IMG/VR virus record: IMGVR_UViG_3300024503_000015
Location: 124,001-188,000 of that record
Source of the DNA: a virus
Strand: one strand, 5' to 3'
Length of the DNA: 64,000 nt
Shown here: positions 35,081 to 43,572 of the stretch, piece by piece
Layout: every line of letters begins with the position of its first letter
Numbering within the stretch: position 1 is the stretch's first letter
Made by a program: the position numbers and the translations under genes
The notes under the pieces: generated by a model
What the model was told of the DNA's origin: nothing
The model's input: the letters and a program-made list of their open reading frames with translations, nothing else
Database searches by the model: none

Positions 35081-35616
35081 GTTGGTGTATCTTGAGTGTA
35101 CAAATCCCAATGAGTATACTTGTCTTTAGTCATTAGGCTTTGTAAATGATGTGTCCACACACCTGGATTTGTAGCACCCCAAGTTCGGTCATCCAGTTTG
35201 AGTGTGGCATTGTAGTTGAGTTGATTAATGTAGGGTAACTTGACACTAATCATAGGTACAAACTTGGGATATTCGTTATAAGCAGACTCTAGTACGCCTT
35301 CGATGTGTTCAACACCAAAGTCTAGAGCTACCCAATAGCCTGCTTTTAGACAGCCTATAATAACTTCGTCCCATGCTTTGTATTCTTCGTGTGAAATACT
35401 TTTAGGATTAAAACTTTGACTAGTGCCAAAGTAAATTTGTTTAATGCGTTTGTTTTCGTCTAAGTATGCTTGTGTGTCACCAGCAATACGTAGTATTTCT
35501 TCTAGCGGAGGAGTGCCTACTACAAATAGTGTATACATACCATAGCAAATAGTATGTTCGACTTCGTAGCCTGTAAAGTAGACAATGTCTTGTCTTTCTT
35601 CAGTGTTTAATCCCAT
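35077..35616 (-). CDS. Conserved protein of unknown function in the modification operon
   Basis: 179 residues, mixed alpha/beta (YGMYTLFVVG; AGYWVALDFGVEHIEGVL; FVPMISVKLPYINQLNYNAT). No cysteine cluster and no ATP-binding loop, so it is not QueC. Overlaps the QueD-like gene by ATGA and the dehydrogenase gene by 10 bases. Conservation of this neighbour pair across phages would be informative. No function assigned. Confidence 0.7.
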   Translation of the reverse strand: MGLNTEERQDIVYFTGYEVEHTICYGMYTLFVVGTPPLEEILRIAGDTQAYLDENKRIKQIYFGTSQSFNPKSISHEEYKAWDEVIIGCLKAGYWVALDFGVEHIEGVLESAYNEYPKFVPMISVKLPYINQLNYNATLKLDDRTWGATNPGVWTHHLQSLMTKDKYTHWDLYTQDTPT

Positions 35617-36497
35617 TTAATATAACCTCTGCTATAACCATTTGGACGATCCACACCATCCGCAAATGCTTGTTGCCATTCTGTGTTACGATTATAACCT
35701 TTTGTCCAGAAAGAATCAACCTCTAGTTTACCGTTTTCAATCATCCAACGTGCTTCAAACATAGCACCAATAAATTCTTCTGTTCTTGGACTTGGTTTAA
35801 CTGTAGTAACAGCCTTCCAAAGTTGTTGTTGTGCTTCTTCTTTACTTACTGCTTTACCAACAGCATCAATGATTACTGCATTGTTATTTAGATTAATGTC
35901 GGTACCTAGTTGATATTTTCCAGATAAATCTACTATCAAATCGTAACTGTCGGTAGTACCTAACAGTAACGCATCTCCCCAAAGTTCCTGATTACTAGAA
36001 CCTAGTACATCTACTTCAAGTTCTGGAAAATGATGTGCCAGGTTATTAAAAACTACCCATGCAAGGAAACCACTACCTAGGATTAAGCATTTACCATTTT
36101 GTCTACGTTCAAAAAGAGTATACGCTTGTCTAATACAGTTAACACCACAGGCCACTGGTTCTAAAATGTAACGTGGATGTAGTTCTAAAACTGTTACAAA
36201 CTCACCGTCACGACAGTTGTAATAATCTGCGTATGCTGGTTCGCCGCGGGTAGCAACATAATCGCCTACTTTAACACCTAATACACTGGCACCGACTTTA
36301 GTTACGATTCCTAGACCTTCGTGACCTTGCATGTGTAGTGGTAAAGGTCCAAAGTTGCCCTGCATCATATCTATGTCACTGCGACATACACCAGTCATAA
36401 CTGCTTTAACTTCAATTTCAGTTGACGTAGGTTCTGGCTTTGCATATTCTACTTCTTCAAAGTAACCTTGTCCAGTTGTTTGTAGACAGCGTGTCAT
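35607..36497 (-). CDS. Medium-chain zinc dehydrogenase-like protein
   Basis: 296 residues from the ATG at 36497 (ATGA overlap). Catalytic-zinc candidates are C38 (MTGVCRSD) and H59-E60 (QGHEGLG), with an LEPVACGVNCIRQ segment mid-protein. KCLILGSGFLAWVVF starts the nucleotide-binding domain. Shorter than typical 340-residue alcohol dehydrogenases, and the four-cysteine structural-zinc loop is missing. It may oxidise or reduce a sugar or alcohol on a base, together with the following Gfo/Idh/MocA enzyme. Confidence 0.8.
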   Translation of the reverse strand: MTRCLQTTGQGYFEEVEYAKPEPTSTEIEVKAVMTGVCRSDIDMMQGNFGPLPLHMQGHEGLGIVTKVGASVLGVKVGDYVATRGEPAYADYYNCRDGEFVTVLELHPRYILEPVACGVNCIRQAYTLFERRQNGKCLILGSGFLAWVVFNNLAHHFPELEVDVLGSSNQELWGDALLLGTTDSYDLIVDLSGKYQLGTDINLNNNAVIIDAVGKAVSKEEAQQQLWKAVTTVKPSPRTEEFIGAMFEARWMIENGKLEVDSFWTKGYNRNTEWQQAFADGVDRPNGYSRGYIKWD

Positions 36498-37372
36498 AGT
36501 TTTTCTATTCTTTCGTGTATCCAAAGGTCAATTTCTAACTGTACTTTCCAGTACTCGTCATTATTTAGGTTTTCTACAGCATCTTTAATCATATTTAGGT
36601 ACGCTTCTTCTGGACACCAGCCTAACTCAAATACATCTTTGGTATTATCTTGATTAATAAATGTAATAGCACTACGTTCAACAGTCATACTGCGCCAGTT
36701 AGCACGGCAGTTCCATTTAGAACCAAATCCAATGTGACACTGGTCGTCTACATCATAAGTTCCATTTGGGTTTACAGTACCATACTCTGTGCTTTCGATA
36801 TCTTTTAACAGCCATGATTGTATAGATGATTCGCCGTTAACTTTTTCTATGCGCCAGTCTGGATGTAGTGCAATATACAAACTTAATAAGTGTGGCATTA
36901 AGTCCCTACTAACTCCGCCAAATGCTAGTTTGCGTGTAGTAAACCAACTACCTGGGCTAGGAATACAGTTCTTTCTAATCCATTCGATGTCTACATTCTT
37001 TGCTACTTTAGCCTTTTCCTGTAATTCTGCAATATTGTCACGCCACATATTATTTTTAACCATCATAAATCGTGTGCGTGGAAATCTTTTACATAATTTA
37101 GCCCATTCGTTTCTATTAATCAGTCCAGGCTTTTCAATAAAGACAATTTTACTGATAGGAGCCAGTTTAACGGCTAATTCTAAATGCGTAAAATTTGGTG
37201 TGCAAATATGTACGGTGTCAAAAGACCCGTGAAGTAATATGGCTGGTTCTATACTAGGGAAGTCGGCATTTTTATTAATGTCTGTATCGACAGTACAAAC
37301 TTCATAACCTAATTGAGTTAGGACAGATTTATATAACTGTCCTATTCCCATTCCTACAACTAAACTTTTCAT
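36494..37372 (-). CDS. Gfo/Idh/MocA-family oxidoreductase
   Basis: 292 residues. SLVVGMGIGQLYK (3-15) is a variant NAD(P) glycine motif, VHICTPNFTHLELAV (54-68) and EKPG (80-83) are the family's dinucleotide and catalytic-lysine motifs. Family members oxidise or reduce sugars, inositols and related compounds. It overlaps the zinc dehydrogenase by ATGA, so the two probably act in sequence on one substrate. Confidence 0.85.
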   Translation of the reverse strand: MKSLVVGMGIGQLYKSVLTQLGYEVCTVDTDINKNADFPSIEPAILLHGSFDTVHICTPNFTHLELAVKLAPISKIVFIEKPGLINRNEWAKLCKRFPRTRFMMVKNNMWRDNIAELQEKAKVAKNVDIEWIRKNCIPSPGSWFTTRKLAFGGVSRDLMPHLLSLYIALHPDWRIEKVNGESSIQSWLLKDIESTEYGTVNPNGTYDVDDQCHIGFGSKWNCRANWRSMTVERSAITFINQDNTKDVFELGWCPEEAYLNMIKDAVENLNNDEYWKVQLEIDLWIHERIEKL

Positions 37373-37626
37373 CTATATGTTGGTAGTTCGTTAACACATT
37401 TAATAAGAGATCCGGATTGTTTGCCCGCTAATTGATGTAGCGCATAATCCGGAGAGGATACACAGGCTTCGTGCCCATTGAATTTATCTGCTAGGGCAAT
37501 GGTGTTGCCAGTTTCTGCAAATTTAATTACAAGATAGTAGTCGTTTGGACCCACGGCATCTGCCGTTTTATAAAACAAACCAAAACTTAATACTGCTAAA
37601 ACACCAATGCCTAGTAGTTTTTTCAT
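37369..37626 (-). CDS. Small exported protein
   Basis: 85 residues. A classical Sec signal peptide is visible (KK, then LLGIGVLAVLSFGLF, then TADA cleavage near residue 24). The mature part of about 60 residues has two cysteines (HEACVSS, LIKCVNE) that could form a disulphide in the periplasm. It lies between the DpdA-like and Gfo genes. A superinfection-exclusion or envelope role is conceivable. Function unknown. Confidence 0.7.
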   Translation of the reverse strand: MKKLLGIGVLAVLSFGLFYKTADAVGPNDYYLVIKFAETGNTIALADKFNGHEACVSSPDYALHQLAGKQSGSLIKCVNELPTYR

Positions 37627-39170
37627 TTTACGCCTTCTTCGAGTTCGTCAAGTTTAGCAATTTCATCATCGGTAAATTCTTCACCGTGCTCTAATTGTAC
37701 ACTCTCTTCCTCTACTTCGTCAAACAGTTTGGCAAATTGTGTACTTGCGTTTACAGTCTTCTTACCTACTGCTCCGCGAGTTCCAATAATACTTTGCCAA
37801 AATTTATTATACTCTTCAACGACTTTGTCTGCTTCTGCACGACTACTAGTAGCAAAAATGGCTTCTACTACATCTTTAAAGAATAGTCTATCAAACCGTT
37901 CTTCTACTAACATAGCAGGAACAATGCCCAAATCGTATTGACGATTGGCTTCTTGTACAGCATTAATGTGCATCCAAACATTATGGCCCATTAAGATAGC
38001 GTAACTAAAACTATCCCACGAAGTTTTACCTTCCTTGCCAATCTTGTTTAGATCCCCGGGCCCGTAAATACAAACATCTTTAATTTGAACCCCGTCAATA
38101 ATTGGACTATTGTCAAAGTTTTTAAAATGTCCGTCCTGTACTACTGCATCGCGGAATAGTCTAGTATCTTTACTATATTTTTTATTATCGATACTAGGTA
38201 ACATTCTATATACCCACTTAGTTCTGTCTTGTGTTTCTGTTTGAACGTATACTTGTCCGTTTGCAGTTGCTAAGAATGGACTAGCACAGTCGAAACTAAT
38301 TGTAAAGTTAGGATTGTGATACTTGCGTACAGCACGTTGAATGTCTGTTAATAAACAAGCCCACTCTAATTTACTAGTACCTAAGAAGTGCATCCAGTCT
38401 TGTTTGCCCTGTTCAAGTAATCCGTCAAATCGTAATGCTACTAGGCGTTTTAATACCAAGTGTACATCACACATATTCTGACCACCCATGGCCCAACCGT
38501 TAAATGCACGGTCACCGTAGACAGTAGGATCGCAGTACTTCTTCATTCGGTCATACCAATCGTCTGCATCGGTATGATTTTCACCTTGGAGAACGTTTAA
38601 GAATTTACAATTACCATTGCGATTGTTTACAAACCAATCGTTGTTAATGTAAGTACCTTGAACTGCTTCTGCGTATGTAGTAATGCCTGTGGCTTTTTGT
38701 CCAGCAGGGCTACGAGCTACCCAAGCAGGGATATCAAGACACATACCATAGTCCATTAGACTATCCATCCACTTAAGAACCTGTTCACGTTTCTTTTGTG
38801 CTTTAGGACAGTTGGGATTCTTCCAATCGCCTTCCCATACACCTTTACCAATTTGGAAACCACCGGAGTCGCCTAGTACCCAACTAGTACTGCGATCTCT
38901 ATTACGAAACATATCTTCGCTGTGATCAACTTTGTTAAGGTCTAGATTAGCATGACCTGCACTATACAAGCAGTGGTCATAGTAGAACGCACCTTTTTCC
39001 GGTTCTAAGTAGTTTAGACTTTCTACTCCGTTTTTAAAACTAGCAGGAACTCTTGCCGGATCAACATAGTTTCCATATCTTTGTTTACCTATAAAGGTAC
39101 TATAGAAACCGCTAGTTGCCGGCAAAAAGTATGCGTAGTCGTTTTGTGTTGCGGTTAAATTTTTATTCAT
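37623..39170 (-). CDS. dpdA: DpdA-like 7-deazaguanine DNA transglycosylase (TGT superfamily)
   Basis: 515 residues. TGT signatures are clear: LGDSGGFQIGKG with nucleophile/acid candidate D101, NVLQGE (192-197, as VQGG), GWAMGGQ (225-231, as AIGGL) and ISFDCASPF with second aspartate D294. The spacing of the two aspartates is similar to bacterial TGT (89 and 264 in E. coli). The TGT C-terminal zinc cluster CxCxxC..H is absent, as in DpdA, which inserts preQ0-type bases into DNA. The C-terminal 50 residues are acidic. With folE, queE and a QueD-like gene nearby, exchange of guanine for a 7-deazaguanine in phage DNA is the best interpretation. A tRNA target is the alternative. Confidence 0.82.
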   Translation of the reverse strand: MNKNLTATQNDYAYFLPATSGFYSTFIGKQRYGNYVDPARVPASFKNGVESLNYLEPEKGAFYYDHCLYSAGHANLDLNKVDHSEDMFRNRDRSTSWVLGDSGGFQIGKGVWEGDWKNPNCPKAQKKREQVLKWMDSLMDYGMCLDIPAWVARSPAGQKATGITTYAEAVQGTYINNDWFVNNRNGNCKFLNVLQGENHTDADDWYDRMKKYCDPTVYGDRAFNGWAMGGQNMCDVHLVLKRLVALRFDGLLEQGKQDWMHFLGTSKLEWACLLTDIQRAVRKYHNPNFTISFDCASPFLATANGQVYVQTETQDRTKWVYRMLPSIDNKKYSKDTRLFRDAVVQDGHFKNFDNSPIIDGVQIKDVCIYGPGDLNKIGKEGKTSWDSFSYAILMGHNVWMHINAVQEANRQYDLGIVPAMLVEERFDRLFFKDVVEAIFATSSRAEADKVVEEYNKFWQSIIGTRGAVGKKTVNASTQFAKLFDEVEEESVQLEHGEEFTDDEIAKLDELEEGVK

Positions 39171-39387
39171 TAAGTTGTATCCAAATTTCGTAGTAAGGGT
39201 CGTAAGCCCAGCCTAACGGAGGATCCAACGGATCATAATGCTCTGGATGCGTCAGGGGAGTTACTGAAATTTTATAACGCTTATTATAAGCCTCGTATAT
39301 TTCTTTTCTAACAGACGCATTAGTATAATCGTGAGCCATTGGACCTTCAGTTATTGTTTCGTAACGATTCCAATTAAATAGTTTCAT
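39163..39387 (-). CDS. Small hypothetical protein
   Basis: 74 residues from the ATG at 39387 (ATGA overlap with the membrane protein gene). Aromatic- and Pro-rich C-terminus (LDPPLGWAYDPYYEIWIQ). No motif recognised. Overlaps dpdA by 8 bases. Confidence 0.55.
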   Translation of the reverse strand: MKLFNWNRYETITEGPMAHDYTNASVRKEIYEAYNKRYKISVTPLTHPEHYDPLDPPLGWAYDPYYEIWIQLNE

Positions 39388-39737
39388 TTTATTAAATGCT
39401 GTGCCAATACCATACAACTAATCCAAGTCCATACAGTATTAAACCCTACTAAAGTTGGCAAAAACTTTTTATTACTGGCCCAAATTAATGCTAGACTAGT
39501 AGCCAAAGTCAAAAAGTACAACCACCAAAGGCTAATGCCAAAGATTAATCCTGGCACAATAATCAATGCCTTAGCAAACCAACTTACAAATTCTACAGTA
39601 TTATAATTAGTCCAATACTCTTTTGTAAACCACATGCCGTAGCATTCTTTAACTTTTTGCCAACCTGTTCTATGATAAACGATAACCAATAAAACTACGG
39701 CGGCAATGTTAGCGTATAGTAATTGTTCAATAGTCAT
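39384..39737 (-). CDS. Integral membrane protein
   Basis: 117 residues with about four hydrophobic segments (4-21 LLYANIAAVVLLVIVY; 54-72 AKALIIVPGLIFGISLW; 73-88 LYFLTLATSLALIW; 96-115). No signal peptide or catalytic motif. It opens the operon that runs through dpdA and the oxidoreductases, just downstream of the clamp gene. Function unknown. Confidence 0.7.
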   Translation of the reverse strand: MTIEQLLYANIAAVVLLVIVYHRTGWQKVKECYGMWFTKEYWTNYNTVEFVSWFAKALIIVPGLIFGISLWWLYFLTLATSLALIWASNKKFLPTLVGFNTVWTWISCMVLAQHLIK

Positions 39738-39739
39738 GA

Positions 39740-40474
39740 TTATTTGCTCTGTGCTGGCAAGATGTAATCATATACAGCAACACCGCTGTCAACAGTAATC
39801 TGCATAGCACCTGCATCTGCAATCTTCATAGTAATATTACCATCGAGATTTAAAATGCTTTGTACTTGTGCAACAGGCCATGACCATGTGTGCTTTAACT
39901 TGCCGCCAACATCGTGTTGGAATACAAAAGAACCTGCGTGTGTACTTGCATCACCGAAGAAGAATACAAGATTGTTATCTTCTGTACGAACTTGGAAAAC
40001 AGTTTCTTCACTGTGTGCCGCACTTTGTAACTTCAAACGACCAATTGCCGCCATGCTTGGTTCAAACTCAACTTCCCATGTTGCACCTTTGAACTTAACA
40101 GATTTTAGTTTTTCGTTAATAAGTTCTGATGCCATGAAACGATAATCGTTTTGGAAGTCACCTGCTTGGTTTTCAAAGTGCAAACCTACTGGAACTGTGT
40201 TGCCGTTACGTTCCGCAGTAACTACATCGATCTTTGCGTTTTCTTTATACTCTGGATTCTTCAAGTGAAGATTTAACTTGTCCAAGTTTGGCATACCAAA
40301 TGTGCCATCAAACTCTGATACTGGCTTGTGTGCAGTAGCAGTAACAATAACGCTACGATCCTCTGCCATTGATTCGATAGTTGTGCTATCTTTAGCACCT
40401 GTAATTTTTACCAAAGGCAAAAAGCCTAGGCTATGTGTATGTGCTACGATGTCGGTTAGAATATCTTTAATCAT
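39740..40474 (-). CDS. DNA polymerase sliding clamp (gp45-like)
   Basis: 244 residues, matching the ~220-230 residues of T4-type trimeric clamps. All-beta/alpha pattern with repeated amphipathic strands, and a C-terminal MQITVDSGVAVYDYILPAQ like the clamp's last strands. It lies directly downstream of the polymerase gene. In T4 the clamp both tethers gp43 and activates late transcription at ATAAATA promoters, which this phage also has. A strong promoter with an AAGGAG ribosome site precedes it, in line with high copy need. Confidence 0.75.
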   Translation of the reverse strand: MIKDILTDIVAHTHSLGFLPLVKITGAKDSTTIESMAEDRSVIVTATAHKPVSEFDGTFGMPNLDKLNLHLKNPEYKENAKIDVVTAERNGNTVPVGLHFENQAGDFQNDYRFMASELINEKLKSVKFKGATWEVEFEPSMAAIGRLKLQSAAHSEETVFQVRTEDNNLVFFFGDASTHAGSFVFQHDVGGKLKHTWSWPVAQVQSILNLDGNITMKIADAGAMQITVDSGVAVYDYILPAQSK

Positions 40475-40495
40475 TTATAGTTCTCCTTAATGTTG

Positions 40496-40524
40496 ATTAT
40501 ATTTAGGTTTTTGGTCAAAGTCAA
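40496..40524 (-). promoter_or_regulatory. Sigma70-type promoter before the clamp gene
   Basis: On the - strand TTGACT (40524-40519), a 17-base spacer, TATAAT (40501-40496). The clamp ATG follows after about 20 bases with AAGGAG. Confidence 0.8.
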
Positions 40525-40528
40525 GTCT

Positions 40529-43198
40529 TTAAAACTCAAACAGTTGATTAAATGTGTTCTTTTCTTCTGTGGATTTAATATCCCAGTTAAGAACTCCAAT
40601 TAAGTTTTCTAGTTTGTTATCTATAATAGTTTGTTCCATTTCTGCATCGTCGAATGGAAGTTCCATAAACCATTTAGGCAAACGTAGTTCGTCTACAGGA
40701 TATGCTACCGATGTGTACCCTAGCGGATTTGCTTTGAGTTTACATACAATAACTTTTTGGCCGTCTGTGACCTGCATACTATACTTGTCCGAATTCATTC
40801 GACGCAGAGTATTCCAATTAATACTTGCACGAACGTGTCCAGGCATATTAGCCTTGCCCTGTTTCTTTTCTTTGGCTTCGTACTCAGTAATGTTGTTGGC
40901 TCGCTTAGGAGAACCTTTCTCCCAACCAGGACGGGCCTTAAACTCTGTACGGAATTGAGTAATGTGATCTAATACTTGTTCTTCTGTAGCACCAGTTAGA
41001 ACTTTCTCAAGTACATCACTTAAAAAGTCTTGAATAAATGCAGGAGTATCACTGCGCTTCAAGTCTAAGCCCATGGCCTTGATCTTGCCTGGTTTACCAT
41101 CTACGTCTGCACGTTTGCCTTCTTTATCATAGTAAAGTACAGCATAACGTTTCTTAGTAATAAACAATCCTTTACTAGCAACAATTTCTCGACCTGCTCG
41201 AATAACATCACCACGACTTGGCGGGCAATGAAATGCCTGCTCCATAAACTTAACGAATGTACTGTTTACTTCCTCGCCAATTTGGTCATAGAGTGCAGTA
41301 ACGTTTTCCTTAGTCCAAGGAATAACTCCAGATTCGATGTCTTTCTTTAATGTAGTATATGCACTGAAATAACAAGAGTCTGTATCACCATAGATAACTG
41401 CCTTACCTACGTGATTGTATTCACCTGTGATAATTTCATTTACTTTACTAGCCATGTGTTTGGCAATTTGTCTACCGACTAGAGTAGTTGACTGTCCAAT
41501 ACGTTTATCGAAGAATCTACAACCTGGGTTAAGAATAGCACCATACAAACTGTTCAAGTTAATCTTTTTAACTAACTGACGTTTATCCCAATACTCTTCT
41601 TCGACCTTGTTACCTGCCTGAATACATTCTTTTAATTTGGCCTGCATTTCTTTACGTTCAGCATACCAACGCTTTAACAGTCCAGGAATAATACCTTCCT
41701 TTTCGTAGGTAAAGATTGTACCATTTGCCGAAAGCATCCAAGGCTGATGACTATCAAAAATAACTTTATATACTTCTGCACCACTGTGTACAGTACTGTT
41801 GCCATCTTCCCAGTCTATGGTAATTTCCACATCTTTACGTTGTGCCATAACTGCTTCGTATTCGTCAGTTCCAAACTTGCCTTCCCAACTGCCTGCAAAC
41901 GATTTCTTTTTAAGAGTCATTTGTTCATGGATAAATGCTTCTGTCATTGTAGGACGTAATTGACCTACAATAGTTTCCGGACCCATGTTAAGCGCACGAA
42001 TGGCGCTTGGATAAAGACTGTTAATATCCAGCGATCCAATCCAATCTTGCAGACCTTCTTTCGGATGTGCTACATAAGCACCAGCAGCCGCAGTATTTTC
42101 ATCGTCATCTCGTTTAGGACGATTAGGAACTTGGAAACCTCTACGATGCGCTTCGTTAATAATAGCCTGTTCGGTAACAGCCACAGCACCCATTGTAGTC
42201 TGTAATAATACAGTATTTTCATGTGCAATTTTATTAGCAAGGTCAATGAATTTAAGTTTTTCATCTAGTTTGTTTAATAGTGCAACGTCTTGTCTGTTAT
42301 ACACAATAAATCTTTTAAAGTCATTGTTGTATAGTTGATCAAGTGTGCCTTCGTAAACAGTTTTGTTCTCGCCAATTTCCATTTCACCGATGGCATCTAA
42401 TCGATAGGTGTGTCGTTCTTCGTAGGTAAACTTGCGATAAAGTTCTAGACTGTCTAAGTGTACACGACCAATTAAGTCATATGTTTGTGCAGTCTTGCCA
42501 TACTTTTCATATTCTCTACGTTTAGGAAATTGATTCCATAGACAGAAACGTCTTGTATCTTCTTTACTTAACACCTGTGTCACACGGTTAACAGTATAAG
42601 GAATATCATAGCCTTCGCTGTTCCAACCTGTGATAATGTCTGCATCTTGAATTAAATCTAAGAATGTTTCCAACATATCTGCTTCATTAGTAAACAGATG
42701 TGTATCTGGAATATCGGCTACTAACGCTTCGGCTTCAGCAAAGGTTAATGTCTTTGGAGGAAGAGCCAGTGTAATTAATTTGTCTAACCATTTTAGGTGA
42801 ACTGTGATAGCAGTAATTGGCATAAACGCATCTTCAGGAGTGCTATAGCCGCGTTCTGGATCGAAGTCCACCTCAATGTCGAAGAAGCAAATATTTAGAT
42901 TAGGTGCATCTTGATTTAGATAGTTTTCGCTTAGATGTACAAAAATTGGATTGATGTCGCTTTCGTATAAGTCCTTACCACTGTTAATGGCTAATTCTTT
43001 TCGAAAGTCTTTGGTGTTTTTACAAACTACCCTAGTCAGCGGATCGCCGTAAATGCTAGTAAACTTGCCTTTTTGATCCGGATAGTAAAACGTGTAGCGT
43101 ACAGGATGTTCTTTGAAAACCCGTTCGCCTTGGTCGTTTCGCTCTACGACCTTAATAATATCATTCTCTCTGTCAAAGAGAGCGTCAACGTAACTCAT
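40529..43198 (-). CDS. DNA polymerase, family B (gp43-like)
   Basis: 889 residues, T4 gp43 size. The 3'-5' exonuclease motifs are intact: FFDIEVDF (D107, E109), TGWNSEGYDIPY and YNRQDVALLNKL. Polymerase motifs follow: A, SLDINSLYPSAIRALNMGPE near 390; B, KKINLNSLYGAILNPG; C, YGDTDSCYFSA near 600. The C-terminal LNQLFEF fits the clamp-binding tail of gp43-type enzymes. It replicates the phage genome with the downstream clamp. The leader carries a 5-bp stem, 8-base loop hairpin just before the ribosome site. Confidence 0.97.
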   Translation of the reverse strand: MSYVDALFDRENDIIKVVERNDQGERVFKEHPVRYTFYYPDQKGKFTSIYGDPLTRVVCKNTKDFRKELAINSGKDLYESDINPIFVHLSENYLNQDAPNLNICFFDIEVDFDPERGYSTPEDAFMPITAITVHLKWLDKLITLALPPKTLTFAEAEALVADIPDTHLFTNEADMLETFLDLIQDADIITGWNSEGYDIPYTVNRVTQVLSKEDTRRFCLWNQFPKRREYEKYGKTAQTYDLIGRVHLDSLELYRKFTYEERHTYRLDAIGEMEIGENKTVYEGTLDQLYNNDFKRFIVYNRQDVALLNKLDEKLKFIDLANKIAHENTVLLQTTMGAVAVTEQAIINEAHRRGFQVPNRPKRDDDENTAAAGAYVAHPKEGLQDWIGSLDINSLYPSAIRALNMGPETIVGQLRPTMTEAFIHEQMTLKKKSFAGSWEGKFGTDEYEAVMAQRKDVEITIDWEDGNSTVHSGAEVYKVIFDSHQPWMLSANGTIFTYEKEGIIPGLLKRWYAERKEMQAKLKECIQAGNKVEEEYWDKRQLVKKINLNSLYGAILNPGCRFFDKRIGQSTTLVGRQIAKHMASKVNEIITGEYNHVGKAVIYGDTDSCYFSAYTTLKKDIESGVIPWTKENVTALYDQIGEEVNSTFVKFMEQAFHCPPSRGDVIRAGREIVASKGLFITKKRYAVLYYDKEGKRADVDGKPGKIKAMGLDLKRSDTPAFIQDFLSDVLEKVLTGATEEQVLDHITQFRTEFKARPGWEKGSPKRANNITEYEAKEKKQGKANMPGHVRASINWNTLRRMNSDKYSMQVTDGQKVIVCKLKANPLGYTSVAYPVDELRLPKWFMELPFDDAEMEQTIIDNKLENLIGVLNWDIKSTEEKNTFNQLFEF

Positions 43199-43216
43199 AT
43201 TTTAATTTTTCTCCTA

Positions 43217-43234
43217 TGCCATTTAGGGCTGGCA
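43217..43234 (-). promoter_or_regulatory. Putative gp43 translational-operator hairpin in the polymerase leader
   Basis: On the - strand TGCCA-GCCCTAAA-TGGCA: a 5-bp stem with an 8-base loop ending 2 bases before the GGAG ribosome site (43214-43211) of the polymerase gene. T4 and RB69 gp43 repress their own translation by binding a hairpin of the same stem and loop size beside the gene 43 ribosome site. The loop sequence is different here. Confidence 0.45.
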
Positions 43235-43278
43235 AATACCAAACAAGTCATTTGTGGCTGACTAAACCTTTCTTTATA

Positions 43279-43572
43279 TTAGTTAATTAGCATTCTGATC
43301 AAGCCAACTGTGTCGATAGTGGTTAGCAAGATATAGTTGGCTAGCATACCAAATGATTTTCTAGTATAAGCGGCCCACGCATACATCGCACAGCCGCTAA
43401 TCCATACAGGATACAGAGCAAGCAATGGCGGATTAGGTACAGTAACGGCCATAGTAATACTACAGCCAATACTAACAGCCCAGGCAAGTAACTCAACAAT
43501 AAATCGAAATGGATGACTATTCCAGTCATCCTTGATCCATTGTATAGTTGGCCCAAAAATAGCGTCTATCAT
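43279..43572 (-). CDS. Small membrane protein
   Basis: 97 residues with three hydrophobic segments (24-44 FIVELLAWAVSIGCSITMAV; 49-68 LLALYPVWISGCAMYAW; 77-95 LANYILLTTIDTVGLIRML). The N-terminal 20 residues are amphipathic. Such a protein next to gp43 is common in T4-like phages of aquatic bacteria. Function unknown. Overlaps the DsbA-like gene by ATGA. Confidence 0.7.
   Translation of the reverse strand: MIDAIFGPTIQWIKDDWNSHPFRFIVELLAWAVSIGCSITMAVTVPNPPLLALYPVWISGCAMYAWAAYTRKSFGMLANYILLTTIDTVGLIRMLIN

Noticed and set aside
35077-35616. 179-residue protein as the missing QueC
   Set aside because: QueC needs a SGGxDS ATP-pyrophosphatase loop and a cysteine cluster; neither is present.
36789-37232. 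+ strand frame of 147 codons inside the Gfo/Idh/MocA gene
   Set aside because: Lies wholly antisense to a gene with clear family motifs; no own signals.
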